Notes: generated by a model from the letters alone, not told the origin. DNA of 7,262 nt from an uncultured Clostridium sp. (GCA_945937855.1 CAMEUC010000069.1:1-7262), one strand, 5' to 3'; numbered from the stretch's first letter, positions 1 through 5,596 are shown. Numbers and translations are program-made.

Positions 1-494
1 TGAGTGTCTGTGCTTCCAAATCCTCCAATTCTTTCTCCACTCGCATTATCATTCATTACTGTATTGTATTGCATAAATATTCCTTGACCTAATTTTTCTC
101 CTGCTTCTATTACTACTGTTTCATTGCTTAAATTGTAAAAAGCAAACATCATCTCTCCTTCATTATCAGGATTGTCTACATAATCAGCATCTATTATTCC
201 TACACTATTTGGAATTACTAATTTTTTCTTTTTAGGATTTGAACTTCTATTTACTAACATCAAGAATTCATTATCGTTCATATAAGCTTTTATTCCTGTT
301 GGCACTAAAGTTGGATTATCTCCTATTTTGTATGGTGTAATTTCAATCTTTTCTGGATTGTAAAAATCATATCCAGCACTTTTAGCTGTACTTCTTTCAG
401 GTAGTCTTTTGTTTTCAATATTTGAAACTCTTTCTACAAATTCAAATTTTCTTATTTTTTGTACCCCATAAGGTCCACTTTGGTTTTCTTCCAT
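1..494 (-). CDS. dut: dUTP diphosphatase (dUTPase), C-terminus cut by window edge
   Basis: Homotrimeric dUTPases hydrolyse dUTP to dUMP and pyrophosphate, keeping uracil out of DNA and supplying dUMP for dTTP synthesis. I translated the minus strand from ATG at 494; 164 codons are visible and the frame is still open at base 1. All five family motifs are present: AGYDF (residues 40-44), NRSS (82-85, where PRSS is usual), GIIDADY (99-105, with likely catalytic Asp102 and stacking Tyr105), GQGIF (136-140) and GGFGST (157-162). Motif 3 has an insertion (VDNPDNEGE), a variant I associate with Gram-positive phage enzymes. The family is usually about 140-170 residues, so only a few C-terminal residues are missing. 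AAAGGAGAG lies just upstream of the ATG. It is the last visible gene of the leftward operon. Identity is secure; the exact C-terminus is unknown. Confidence 0.95.
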   Translation of the reverse strand, partial: MEENQSGPYGVQKIRKFEFVERVSNIENKRLPERSTAKSAGYDFYNPEKIEITPYKIGDNPTLVPTGIKAYMNDNEFLMLVNRSSNPKKKKLVIPNSVGIIDADYVDNPDNEGEMMFAFYNLSNETVVIEAGEKLGQGIFMQYNTVMNDNASGERIGGFGSTDT

Positions 495-534
495 TTTTAT
501 CTCTCCTTTTTTCAATACCATTATATATTATTTT

Positions 535-1011
535 TTATTTTTTGCCAAGTGTGTAAATTAATTTTGCTATTCCTCTTTCATAAGTATTTTTCTCATCATT
601 AATTCTGATGATTTCATTTTTTAAATCTTCATTTTCTTTGCATGATTTTTCATATTTTTCAAGATTATTTTTATTTCTTTGTTCAAAATTTGTTAAAATA
701 GCTTCTAATTCTTGAATTCTTTTATTCATTTCATCTGTTTTTCCATTTGTATGTTTTAATTGTTCTACTAAACATATATAATCTTTTTCTGCCTTTTCTT
801 TTTGCTTTTTCATATCTTCATACTGATTTTTATATTTTTCATTTTCTTCATATTGATTTTTATATTTTTCATTTTCTTCATTAACTTTTTTCATTTCTTT
901 TGAAATCGTACATACATCATTACTTGACTTTTGGATTAATTCTGTTAATTCTTTTACTTTTTTTATTAATTCGGATTTTGTTAATCCTTCAAGATTTTCT
1001 AATTCTTTCAT
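535..1011 (-). CDS. Coiled-coil protein of unknown function (158 aa)
   Basis: I do not recognise a family. The product is highly charged, rich in Lys, Glu and Asn, and looks like a long alpha-helical coiled coil over roughly residues 10-145. It has no signal peptide, membrane segment or catalytic motif. Residues 47-66 are two tandem copies of the decapeptide ENEKYKNQYE, encoded by a 30-bp duplication. The start at 1011 follows a strong AGGAGG site that overlaps the stop of the preceding gene (TAG at 1022-1024), so translation is probably coupled. It lies between an unknown 119-aa gene and dUTPase in the leftward operon. A role as scaffold or oligomerising partner would be a guess. Confidence 0.85.
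   Translation of the reverse strand: MKELENLEGLTKSELIKKVKELTELIQKSSNDVCTISKEMKKVNEENEKYKNQYEENEKYKNQYEDMKKQKEKAEKDYICLVEQLKHTNGKTDEMNKRIQELEAILTNFEQRNKNNLEKYEKSCKENEDLKNEIIRINDEKNTYERGIAKLIYTLGKK
821..880 (-). repeat. Two tandem 30-bp repeats inside the coiled-coil gene
   Basis: Bases 821-850 and 851-880 are identical except for one C/T difference at 823/853. The unit is a multiple of three, so the duplication adds exactly ten residues (ENEKYKNQYE) and keeps the frame. Near-identity at DNA level, including third positions, points to recent duplication, or slippage, in an A+T-rich coding tract. Confidence 0.95.
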
Positions 1012-1021
1012 ATTTTTCCTC

Positions 1022-1381
1022 CTAATCTATTCTTGGAATATGAGTTTCAAAACTTCTTTTTCCTTCTTCTATTCTCTTTGCTATTCCTGTTTGATTTTCA
1101 TTAGGAATTAAAGATTGTTGATAACTACATTTAAATAATTCTGGGTTTAAACTACATTCTGCTGCATCATCTCTATAATCTCTTTTATTGTTACCACCAA
1201 TATATATTCTTTCTAGGTTTTTAAAATTATCTAATGTTTGCATTACTGTTGTTGCTAATAATTGTGGTGGAACATGAGGACATAGTTTATAAAATAAATC
1301 CGCTATTTGTCTTTCTATGTCTTTTCTGGCTATTGTCTGTTTTAATAAATCATGAATTTCATCTTCTTTTTTATTTTCCAT
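1022..1381 (-). CDS. Hypothetical phage protein (119 aa), weak Mor-like N-terminal half
   Basis: No confident family assignment. Residues about 20-70 form predicted helices followed by a strand-like ERIYIGGNN segment. The arrangement of an acidic helix, a Pro-containing linker (HVPPQLL) and a short strand recalls the N-terminal dimerisation half of Mor/C-type phage activators, but I see no convincing C-terminal helix-turn-helix, so this is only a resemblance. Three Cys (in LCPH, ECSL and KCSY) do not form a zinc-ribbon pattern. The start at 1381 has a moderate AGAGGTG site placed rather far upstream. That site lies inside a short open frame whose stop overlaps the ATG, so initiation may rely on translational coupling. 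Confidence 0.75.
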   Translation of the reverse strand: MENKKEDEIHDLLKQTIARKDIERQIADLFYKLCPHVPPQLLATTVMQTLDNFKNLERIYIGGNNKRDYRDDAAECSLNPELFKCSYQQSLIPNENQTGIAKRIEEGKRSFETHIPRID

Positions 1382-1451
1382 AAAATATATCTACACCTCT
1401 CTTTGATAAATAATCTATGTCATTTTGTGAATATTTTTCATATGAAGTTAA
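1371..1451 (-). CDS. Possible 26-aa micro-ORF with a non-standard start
   Basis: Between the 132-aa and 119-aa genes one frame is open and protein-like. It begins near LTSYEKYSQNDI and ends ...VDIFYGK with TAA at 1371-1373, overlapping the ATG at 1379-1381. A full GGAGGT Shine-Dalgarno site lies at its 5' end, but no ATG, GTG or TTG is placed to use it. The best-spaced codon is TTA at 1449-1451, and ATA at 1455-1457 is too close. It could be a micro-gene that lost its start, the tail of a frame-shifted upstream gene, or a coincidence. The coordinates assume the TTA position. Confidence 0.25.
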   Translation of the reverse strand, partial: LTSYEKYSQNDIDYLSKRGVDIFYGK

Positions 1452-1453
1452 TT

Positions 1454-1852
1454 TTATACCTCCATGTATATTTTACCACCATTTTCTTTAATTATCTTTA
1501 TAAATTCTTCCATTTCTGTTCCTGCTAAAATATTAAATTTATCTGTGTGAACCCAAGCTACTGTTCCTTTGTTAATATCCTCTACTGAAAATCTACCCAT
1601 ATCACAAGGTTTTTGTTCACTCCAATCATTAATTTCAAAATATAAAGTTTTCAATTCTATTTTATGCTCTTTATATTCTTTTTTATAAACAGGTGGTTTA
1701 TTTGGTATTTGCTCTAGCCAATAATCATAAGGTTCTCCAGCATTACATTCATAAGGCTTATCGTTCCAGTCATCTCCCCATTGTTTTTCAAAATTATCTG
1801 TAAACCATGCTTTTTGACCATCGACATAACATAATCTATATTCTTTCTTCAT
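1454..1852 (-). CDS. Conserved phage protein with WGDDWND motif (132 aa)
   Basis: The function is unknown. The segment FEKQWGDDWNDKPYECNAG (residues about 21-39) strongly resembles a motif I associate with small hypothetical proteins in many Gram-positive phages. The rest is a mix of acidic and aromatic stretches with no membrane segment. The start at 1852 (product MKKEYRLCYVD...) is chosen over an ATG at 1906, because AAAGGAGGAAAAAT directly precedes 1852 and the longer version would run through the upstream zinc-ribbon gene. Its last codons (ATG GAG GTA TAA) contain a GGAGGT that could serve as a ribosome site for what follows. It is in the middle of the leftward operon. Confidence 0.85.
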   Translation of the reverse strand: MKKEYRLCYVDGQKAWFTDNFEKQWGDDWNDKPYECNAGEPYDYWLEQIPNKPPVYKKEYKEHKIELKTLYFEINDWSEQKPCDMGRFSVEDINKGTVAWVHTDKFNILAGTEMEEFIKIIKENGGKIYMEV

Positions 1853-1866
1853 ATATTTTTCCTCCT

Positions 1867-2028
1867 TTATTTTTCCCAATCTATTTTTTCTCCACAATAT
1901 GGACAATATTTGTATCTCTTTATGCTTACTGCCTCATATTTAAAATTCTCTATTTCTTCATTACATTTTCCACAGAAATATCTTGCTACTATGTTTGGCT
2001 TTTCTCTATATTCTACTACCTTTGCCAT
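1867..2028 (-). CDS. Small zinc-ribbon protein (53 aa)
   Basis: This short gene encodes a 53-residue protein with paired knuckles C19-G-K-C22 and C42-P-Y-C45-G, the usual layout of a four-cysteine zinc ribbon, so it probably binds one Zn2+. The ribbon takes up most of the protein and there is no other domain. Such phage mini-ribbons often bind nucleic acid or a host protein, but nothing here shows which. Its ATG overlaps the stop of the upstream gene (TAATG), indicating coupled translation, and its TAA sits immediately before the AGGAGG of the next gene. Confidence 0.85.
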   Translation of the reverse strand: MAKVVEYREKPNIVARYFCGKCNEEIENFKYEAVSIKRYKYCPYCGEKIDWEK

Positions 2029-2510
2029 TATTCTAATACCTCCACTATATCTTTATTAAATACTAATAAACTATCACAATCCCAGCCATATAATTCCCAG
2101 TATAATCCTTCTCCTATTTCTAAATCTAATTTATCTTCTTCACTCATTAATACTTCTATTCCATCATATTCCTTTGATAATTCTTCAAAATCTAACATTA
2201 CAAATGGTAATGGGAATATAGCTCCTATCTTTGGCAATGCTAATAATTCTTCTGCTCTTTTTATTATTAATATATTTGCATCTTTCTTTAATTGGAATTT
2301 GAAAAAGTTATCTCTTCCATATTTCTCCCCAAATTCATTCGAAAAATGCTCTGCATCTACCCATTCTCTCCAATCTCCATAAGGTCTTTCTTTTGTTATT
2401 CTTGATGCCCATAGCCCTCCATTTGGTTTTACAAAATTTTCTCTGTTCTTTATTGGTCTAAATAATTCTTCTTTAAATTCTTTGTTTCCATAATGTATGT
2501 ATTCTTGCAT
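2028..2510 (-). CDS. Hypothetical phage protein (160 aa), possibly ADP-ribosyltransferase-like
   Basis: No experimentally known family is recognised with confidence. The protein opens with IHYGNKEF (His6-Tyr7), followed by a conserved-looking PIKNRENFVKPNGGLWAS (residues about 19-36), and ends with a YGWDCDSLLVFN segment. An N-terminal His-Tyr/Gly strand followed by a G-(L/I)-(W/Y)-x-S strand recalls the NAD-binding core of H-Y-E-type ADP-ribosyltransferase folds. A candidate third-motif acidic residue lies in the YDGIEVL or IVEVLE region, but I cannot fix it by eye. No membrane segment is seen. The start at 2510 has a strong GAGGAGG site at good spacing, and the stop overlaps the next start. 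The gene is secure; the function is speculative. Confidence 0.85.
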   Translation of the reverse strand: MQEYIHYGNKEFKEELFRPIKNRENFVKPNGGLWASRITKERPYGDWREWVDAEHFSNEFGEKYGRDNFFKFQLKKDANILIIKRAEELLALPKIGAIFPLPFVMLDFEELSKEYDGIEVLMSEEDKLDLEIGEGLYWELYGWDCDSLLVFNKDIVEVLE

Positions 2511-2547
2511 TCTTTATTCCTCCTCATTTATTTGAATTTCATCTTTA

Positions 2548-2766
2548 CTATTCCTTTCCTTCTTCATATTCTTTTCTTGCATTATCATAATCAATCATAC
2601 TTATTACTTCACACATTGTTTCATAAGCTTTTTTGTTTATCTCTTTCTTACTTTTTCCTAATTTCATACCTACTGGCATTACTTGTGAGTTTCTTATAAC
2701 CATAAATAATGCTATTTTGTATTTTTCTTTTATTTCATTTAATGTTTCTTCTCTTCCTTTACTCAT
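2548..2766 (-). CDS. Hypothetical protein (72 aa)
   Basis: A small charged, probably helical protein with no recognised motif. Its middle (ALFMVIRNSQVMPVGMKLG, about residues 19-37) is hydrophobic but too interrupted to be a convincing membrane helix, and the C-terminus is acidic (YEEGKE). The start at 2766 overlaps the end of the preceding 50-aa gene by eight bases (ATGAGTAA), and AAGGAG lies upstream inside that gene, so the two are translationally coupled. TAG is followed directly by an in-frame TAA. The operon context supports its being real; nothing indicates a role. Confidence 0.75.
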   Translation of the reverse strand: MSKGREETLNEIKEKYKIALFMVIRNSQVMPVGMKLGKSKKEINKKAYETMCEVISMIDYDNARKEYEEGKE

Positions 2767-2911
2767 CTTCTTCTCCTTCCTCTTCTCTTATATTTTTGTT
2801 GTCATATAAACAATTAATACACTTTACTATGCCTCCCTTTAAATAGTATTCTATTATTGTCCTTGTTTTTAAATCTATTATTCTTCCGCATTTTTTACAT
2901 CTTATTTTCAT
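2759..2911 (-). CDS. Small zinc-ribbon-like protein (50 aa)
   Basis: A 50-residue product starting MKIRCKKCGR has C5-x2-C8-G and C31-x2-C34, the spacing expected for a small zinc ribbon. It ends in a strongly acidic tail (EEEGEEDE). The start at 2911 forms an ATGA overlap with the stop of the preceding gene, and AGGAGG lies upstream at a normal distance. It is the third consecutive Cys-rich mini-protein from the operon promoter, which suggests a group of small zinc-binding early proteins. Its partner or nucleic-acid target is not visible. Confidence 0.8.
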   Translation of the reverse strand: MKIRCKKCGRIIDLKTRTIIEYYLKGGIVKCINCLYDNKNIREEEGEEDE

Positions 2912-3087
2912 TCGCTTTTCCTCCTACATTCTGGACATTTGTCTAACCATTGTTCTCCTACTTTTTCACTCTTCCAGTTATTTGCTTTCTTAAAATCTAC
3001 TGCTTCTTGAAATTCTAAAAAATCTCCTTCAAAATTGCTACAAAAATCACATTGCAATTCGTATCTATCTCCATATCTCTCTATCAT
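2908..3087 (-). CDS. Small zinc-binding-type protein (59 aa)
   Basis: Residues C13-D-F-C16 and C51-P-E-C54 are two CxxC knuckles separated by an acidic, aromatic segment, consistent with one structural zinc site. I start it at 3087, not at the upstream ATG at 3153: 3087 makes an ATGA overlap with the stop of the previous gene (3084-3086) and is preceded by GGAGG and TTGGAG, while the longer form would overlap that gene by 70 bases. The product starts MIERYGDRYELQ. There is no membrane segment or catalytic motif. The function is unknown. Confidence 0.8.
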   Translation of the reverse strand: MIERYGDRYELQCDFCSNFEGDFLEFQEAVDFKKANNWKSEKVGEQWLDKCPECRRKSE

Positions 3088-3320
3088 CTCTTTCTCCAAC
3101 CTCCATAACAACCTTTTATATTCTCTCCTAGTGCTCTTGGTCCAATTAAACACATTCTTGGCACTTTTCCTTTTATTAAATCATTTGGCTTCATACAAAA
3201 ATAACATTTTTCACATTCTGTTTCAGGCTCAAATTCTTTCTCTAGCTCCTTAAAGTTCCTACTCTCTACCAACTCTAATGCCCTTTTTACTTCCGAGATT
3301 TTTCTCTCTTCTTTTTTCAT
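3084..3320 (-). CDS. Cys-rich small protein (78 aa), first gene of leftward operon
   Basis: The N-terminal third is a basic/acidic helix. It is followed by a Cys cluster C36-x2-C39-x2-C42, then C57 and C71, which could bind zinc or, less likely, an iron-sulfur centre. No family is recognised. The start at 3320 has an AGGTGG site five bases upstream. An in-frame TTG at 3377 is rejected because it is the -35 box of the operon promoter. The promoter's expected transcription start (about 3342) leaves a leader of roughly 20 bases before this gene. The gene overlaps the next by ATGA. Confidence 0.8.
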   Translation of the reverse strand: MKKEERKISEVKRALELVESRNFKELEKEFEPETECEKCYFCMKPNDLIKGKVPRMCLIGPRALGENIKGCYGGWRKR

Positions 3321-3348
3321 TTTACCACCTTTTCCTTTCTTGCTTTTT

Positions 3349-3377
3349 ACTATATCATATTTTGATACCGTTTTCAA
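3349..3377 (-). promoter_or_regulatory. Promoter of the leftward operon
   Basis: On the minus strand TTGAAA (3377-3372) is followed after exactly 17 bases by TATAGT (3354-3349), preceded by TG one base upstream (extended -10, TGaTATAGT). This is a strong sigma-A-type promoter. It lies about 30 bases upstream of the first leftward start codon and should drive the whole block down to dUTPase. Confidence 0.85.
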
Positions 3378-3400
3378 CCCCTTTTGTTAAAAAATTTACT

Positions 3401-3476
3401 AGTGGGCATGACTTGCGACCCTGGTGGCTTGCTGGGATATAGGGGGCGGAGTGGGTACAAAATAAAATCTTTGTGG
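3401..3476 (+). other. G-rich island in A+T-rich control region
   Basis: Against very A+T-rich surroundings this stretch is strongly G-skewed on the plus strand. G-runs lie at 3404-3406, 3434-3436, 3442-3446, 3453-3455 and 3474-3476, plus GG pairs. Four runs of three or more G within 3434-3476 meet a loose G-quadruplex pattern with one long loop (18 bases). No open frame, tRNA or terminator hairpin fits. It sits directly upstream of the leftward promoter, so it may be a protein-binding, replication or regulatory element. Confidence 0.4.
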
Positions 3477-3892
3477 GTGTGTTTTTCCAATTAAAACAAA
3501 TATTTTTTAAAAATAAAACAAATTATATTTTTTATTTGTATCAGCTCCAAAAATAAAAAATAACAAAAATAAAAATATGAGGTTAAGCAATAAGATGAAT
3601 ATATCAAATAATTTTGTTATGTTTTAAATGTATTGATGTATTATGCAGCACATATAAAAAAAAATAATAATTATATAATATATTACAATAATATGATTGT
3701 ATTGTTTTATTGTTATGTATAAATATAAAATAATAATCGTGTTTATATGAAGCGCATTATGAGAAGCGGTTTTGTATAATACATACTATTAATATATATA
3801 CTACTATTTTTCTATATGGTACTATGCAAAATCTATATAGTATGTACATATAAAAAAAGTATGAAAAAAATAAAAAAAATATAAAAAAACAC
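3477..3892. other. Very A+T-rich non-coding region between divergent operons
   Basis: No credible gene is seen on either strand. Long A and T runs dominate, as in DNA that melts easily, so a replication origin or a regulatory spacer is possible. A 9-bp inverted repeat, TACATACTA (3780-3788) and TAGTATGTA (3838-3846), encloses a run of TATA steps. A TATAAT at 3775-3780 lacks a -35 partner. GAAGCGG occurs at 3763-3769. No iteron array or recognisable initiator-binding motif is evident. Confidence 0.5.
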
Positions 3893-3921
3893 TTGACTTT
3901 TAGTGTAGTTTAGTGTATAAT
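3893..3921 (+). promoter_or_regulatory. Promoter of the rightward operon, with TAGTGTA direct repeats
   Basis: TTGACT (3893-3898), a 17-base spacer and a perfect TATAAT (3916-3921) make a near-consensus housekeeping promoter. Transcription should begin about 3927-3929. The spacer holds two direct copies of TTAGTGTA starting at 3900 and 3910, ten bases apart and thus on the same helical face, the second running into the -10. This looks like an operator half-site pair, though no repressor gene is visible in the window. Confidence 0.85.
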
Positions 3922-3928
3922 ATAGATA

Positions 3929-4000
3929 ATGAAAGAGAAGAGAAAAAAGCAAGTAATATGGTGTTATTGGAAAAGTAGAAAAGCCCTTGCAATTTTCTAA
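3929..4000 (+). CDS. Possible leaderless 23-aa leader peptide
   Basis: An ATG falls almost exactly at the predicted transcription start and opens a 23-codon frame ending TAA at 3998-4000. The peptide begins MKEKRKKQVIW and is very basic. There is no ribosome-binding site, so it could be translated only as a leaderless message. A 7-bp hairpin (3976-3999) covers its end. It may be a regulatory leader peptide for the operon, or chance; the evidence is position only. Confidence 0.25.
   Translation: MKEKRKKQVIWCYWKSRKALAIF
3976..3999 (+). other. Hairpin in the 5' leader of the rightward operon
   Basis: TAGAAAA (3976-3982) and TTTTCTA (3993-3999) are perfect inverted repeats around a 10-base loop. 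There is no T-run after it, so it is not a simple terminator. It lies between the promoter and the first well-supported start codon and overlaps the stop of the short leader frame, where it might modulate expression. Confidence 0.35.
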
Positions 4001-4039
4001 TAAAAAATAAAAAAAAGAAAGGTTTAAAAGGTGGTAAAA

Positions 4040-4378
4040 ATGAAATATAATTATTTTGAAGCAATGAAAGAAGATGTAAAAGAATATTTAAAAGAAACAA
4101 ATGAAAGGGATTTCCAAACTTTATATGATAATATGTTTGTTGATGACAGCATAACAGGAAACGCAAGCGGTTCTTACACTTTTAACACATGGCAAGCAGA
4201 GGAAAACATAGCACACAATATGGACTTGTTAAAAGAAGCCTTGGAAGAATTTGACGGAGATTATGGCGAAACATTAGAAAAAGGGGCAGAAAATTGCGAT
4301 GTAATAATTAGATGTTATTTGCTGGGGCAAGTGCTTCAAGAGGTTTTGGAAGAATTAGAAGAAGAAGAAGAAGAATAG
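4040..4378 (+). CDS. Conserved Firmicutes phage/mobile-element protein (112 aa), function unknown
   Basis: The start is ATG at 4040, preceded by AAAGGTGG; a GTG nine bases upstream is part of that ribosome site and is rejected. The segment DDSITGNASGSYTFNTWQAE (about residues 34-53), followed by a helical region with AENCDVIIRCYLLGQ and a run of Glu at the C-terminus, matches my recollection of a widespread uncharacterised family in Clostridia-type phages and mobile elements. It is acidic, soluble and probably helical, with no catalytic motif that I can name. It is the first robust gene of the rightward operon. The family resemblance is fairly strong; the role is unknown. Confidence 0.85.
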   Translation: MKYNYFEAMKEDVKEYLKETNERDFQTLYDNMFVDDSITGNASGSYTFNTWQAEENIAHNMDLLKEALEEFDGDYGETLEKGAENCDVIIRCYLLGQVLQEVLEELEEEEEE

Positions 4379-4394
4379 AAGGGAAGCGGAACAA

Positions 4395-4532
4395 ATGAAA
4401 AGAAAAACAGAAAAGAAAATAAAAAAAATATTACAAAAAATAAATTGTATATTATTATTTATAATTTTAGAATGTCAATTCATTAATTTAAGTATTTGGA
4501 TTTTAAACAATTGTATTACAACAATAAAATAA
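4395..4532 (+). CDS. Possible small membrane protein (45 aa)
   Basis: ATG at 4395 opens a 45-codon frame. The first 16 residues are strongly basic (MKRKTEKKIKKILQK), followed by a hydrophobic stretch of about 20 residues (CILLFIILECQFINLSIW). This is the pattern of a single-pass membrane peptide with the positive end in the cytoplasm. The ribosome site is weak (GGGAAGCGGA, part of which is a GAAGCGG word). It fills the gap between two operon genes and ends 17 bases before the next ATG. Small size and A+T-rich composition mean it could be chance. Confidence 0.45.
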   Translation: MKRKTEKKIKKILQKINCILLFIILECQFINLSIWILNNCITTIK

Positions 4533-4549
4533 AAAATGAGGTGGTAAAA

Positions 4550-4738
4550 ATGGAATATATTATTATAAAAATAAAAAACGGTTACGCAGTAACAACAAAA
4601 GAAGCTTTTGAAGATTACAAAAAAACGGGTTTTTTACCTTATGACTTCTCAATGAAATATAAAAAATATTTAATTGAACACGCAAGAAAAATGAAAAAAT
4701 ATAAAAAATTAAACACTAAAACACACTATATATATTAA
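4550..4738 (+). CDS. Hypothetical protein (62 aa)
   Basis: ATG at 4550 follows GAGGTGGTAAAA, almost the same start context as the 4040 gene; an in-frame TTG further upstream has no ribosome site and is rejected. The product begins MEYIIIKIKNGYAVTTKEAF and becomes very basic in its C-terminal half (RKMKKYKKLNTKTH). A beta-strand start followed by helices suggests a small soluble domain, possibly binding nucleic acid through its basic tail, but no family is recognised. It is an operon member with short gaps on both sides. Confidence 0.7.
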   Translation: MEYIIIKIKNGYAVTTKEAFEDYKKTGFLPYDFSMKYKKYLIEHARKMKKYKKLNTKTHYIY

Positions 4739-4756
4739 AAAAAGGGGGGTTTTATT

Positions 4757-5011
4757 ATGGAAAAAAGAATTTATATTTTAGTACAAAAATTTTATTTAAA
4801 CGATACACAAGAAAACGGTTCTGAGATTGTTGGAGCTTATGCAAAATTTACAGAAGCAAAAGAAGAGCTAGAAAAAATAAAAAAAGATAATATAAAAAAT
4901 TATGGATTTGTTCAGGACAATGATAATAAATGTATTATTTTTCAAGGATATCAAGAAAACTGGAACAATTACATTGAATACAACATTATAGACAAAATAA
5001 TAAAATTATAA
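4757..5011 (+). CDS. Hypothetical protein (84 aa)
   Basis: The start ATG at 4757 has AAAGGGGGG upstream. The sequence opens with a strand (RIYILVQKFYLND), a loop (TQENGSEIVGAYAKF) and an amphipathic helix (TEAKEELEKIKKD), then two more strands: a small alpha/beta fold. A strand, 'VGxY', 'F..A..eL' order is common in short phage proteins of unknown function. No catalytic residues are apparent. A hairpin terminator follows directly after the stop. Confidence 0.75.
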   Translation: MEKRIYILVQKFYLNDTQENGSEIVGAYAKFTEAKEELEKIKKDNIKNYGFVQDNDNKCIIFQGYQENWNNYIEYNIIDKIIKL

Positions 5012-5012
5012 A

Positions 5013-5038
5013 AAAGCGGCGTAAACCGCTTTAATTTT
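5013..5038 (+). terminator. Hairpin, possible weak intrinsic terminator
   Basis: AAAGCGG (5013-5019) pairs perfectly with CCGCTTT (5026-5032) around a 6-base loop and is followed by AATTTT, an imperfect T-run. It begins just after the stop at 5011 and precedes the ribosome site of the next gene, so it may attenuate rather than stop transcription. No promoter is seen between it and 5057. Confidence 0.55.
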
Positions 5039-5056
5039 AAAAAAGAGGTGTAAAAA

Positions 5057-5596
5057 ATGGGATTGATTAGAAGTGTTGACGAAATATCAAAAGAATTACA
5101 AAAACAAAAGAAATTTGAACAACTTGAGCGAATAGAAGAAAGAAAAGAAAAGAAAAAGCAGCAAGAACAAAAAGAAAACTTAAAAAGATACAAAAACGAA
5201 TTAGAATTACATCTGAAAACAGAATTCGACCAATATTTTAAAAAATTTGGTAGCGAGTACATATTCGAATTTTATGACAGAAATAGAAAAAAAGAAATTT
5301 TGGAACAATATTTTAACACAATAAAACAAATTGACAAAAACGGATTTGAAACAATCCCCAGCAAAAAAGAATTAGAACAACATTTTAACAAGAAATATAA
5401 CACAATATTAAAAAAATCACATCAAGAGCAAAAACAACAAGAATTATATAACTTTAAAACAAACCCAGAAGCGGAAACAAAAAACAAGTTTACATTTAAT
5501 TGGGGGCGGTATTATAGCAACATTGCTTTTTATTCCTGTTATAATATTAATCTTGCCAGTGCTCTTAATATTATTTATTATAATTCGGTTGTATAA
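5057..5596 (+). CDS. Basic coiled-coil protein with frame-disrupted C-terminal membrane segment
   Basis: The ATG at 5057 follows AGAGGTG. Residues 1-150 are very charged, with a coiled-coil-like Glu/Lys/Gln-rich part (about 8-55) and a second helical region (about 75-135). The direct frame then gives 29 poorly characterised residues (RYYSNIAF...) and stops at 5596. The +1 frame from GGT at 5508 instead encodes about 26 almost purely hydrophobic residues (GIIATLLFIPVIIL...), an obvious membrane helix that has no start codon of its own. The in-frame codon at the switch is CGG (5507-5509). The intended product is probably a C-terminally anchored cytoplasmic protein of about 183 aa. The alternatives are an extra G in the GGGGG run or a gene damaged by an indel. 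No family is recognised. Confidence 0.75.
   Translation: MGLIRSVDEISKELQKQKKFEQLERIEERKEKKKQQEQKENLKRYKNELELHLKTEFDQYFKKFGSEYIFEFYDRNRKKEILEQYFNTIKQIDKNGFETIPSKKELEQHFNKKYNTILKKSHQEQKQQELYNFKTNPEAETKNKFTFNWGRYYSNIAFYSCYNINLASALNIIYYNSVV

Noticed and set aside
1807..2382. Long plus-strand open frame opposite the leftward operon
   Set aside because: It lies antisense to well-supported genes with ribosome sites and overlaps, and its Ser/Tyr/Phe-rich product reflects the A+T-rich complement.
1022..3086. Recoded TGA or TAG stop codons
   Set aside because: Genes stop at TAG (1022, 2548) and TGA (2908, 3084) exactly where the next start overlaps or follows, and Trp uses TGG, so the standard code fits.
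2493..3253. Two hydrophobic plus-strand open frames (2493-2699 and 3035-3253)
   Set aside because: They mirror the Lys/Glu-rich minus-strand genes; no ribosome sites, and their Leu/Phe/Tyr runs are complement artefacts.
3321..3377. TTG start at 3377 extending the first leftward gene by 19 codons
   Set aside because: The TTG is the first half of the TTGAAA -35 box and the extension would lie upstream of the predicted transcript start; 3320 has its own AGGTGG site.
3775..3780. TATAAT in the intergenic region as an extra rightward promoter
   Set aside because: No -35 hexamer at 16-18 bases and such strings are expected by chance in DNA this rich in A+T.
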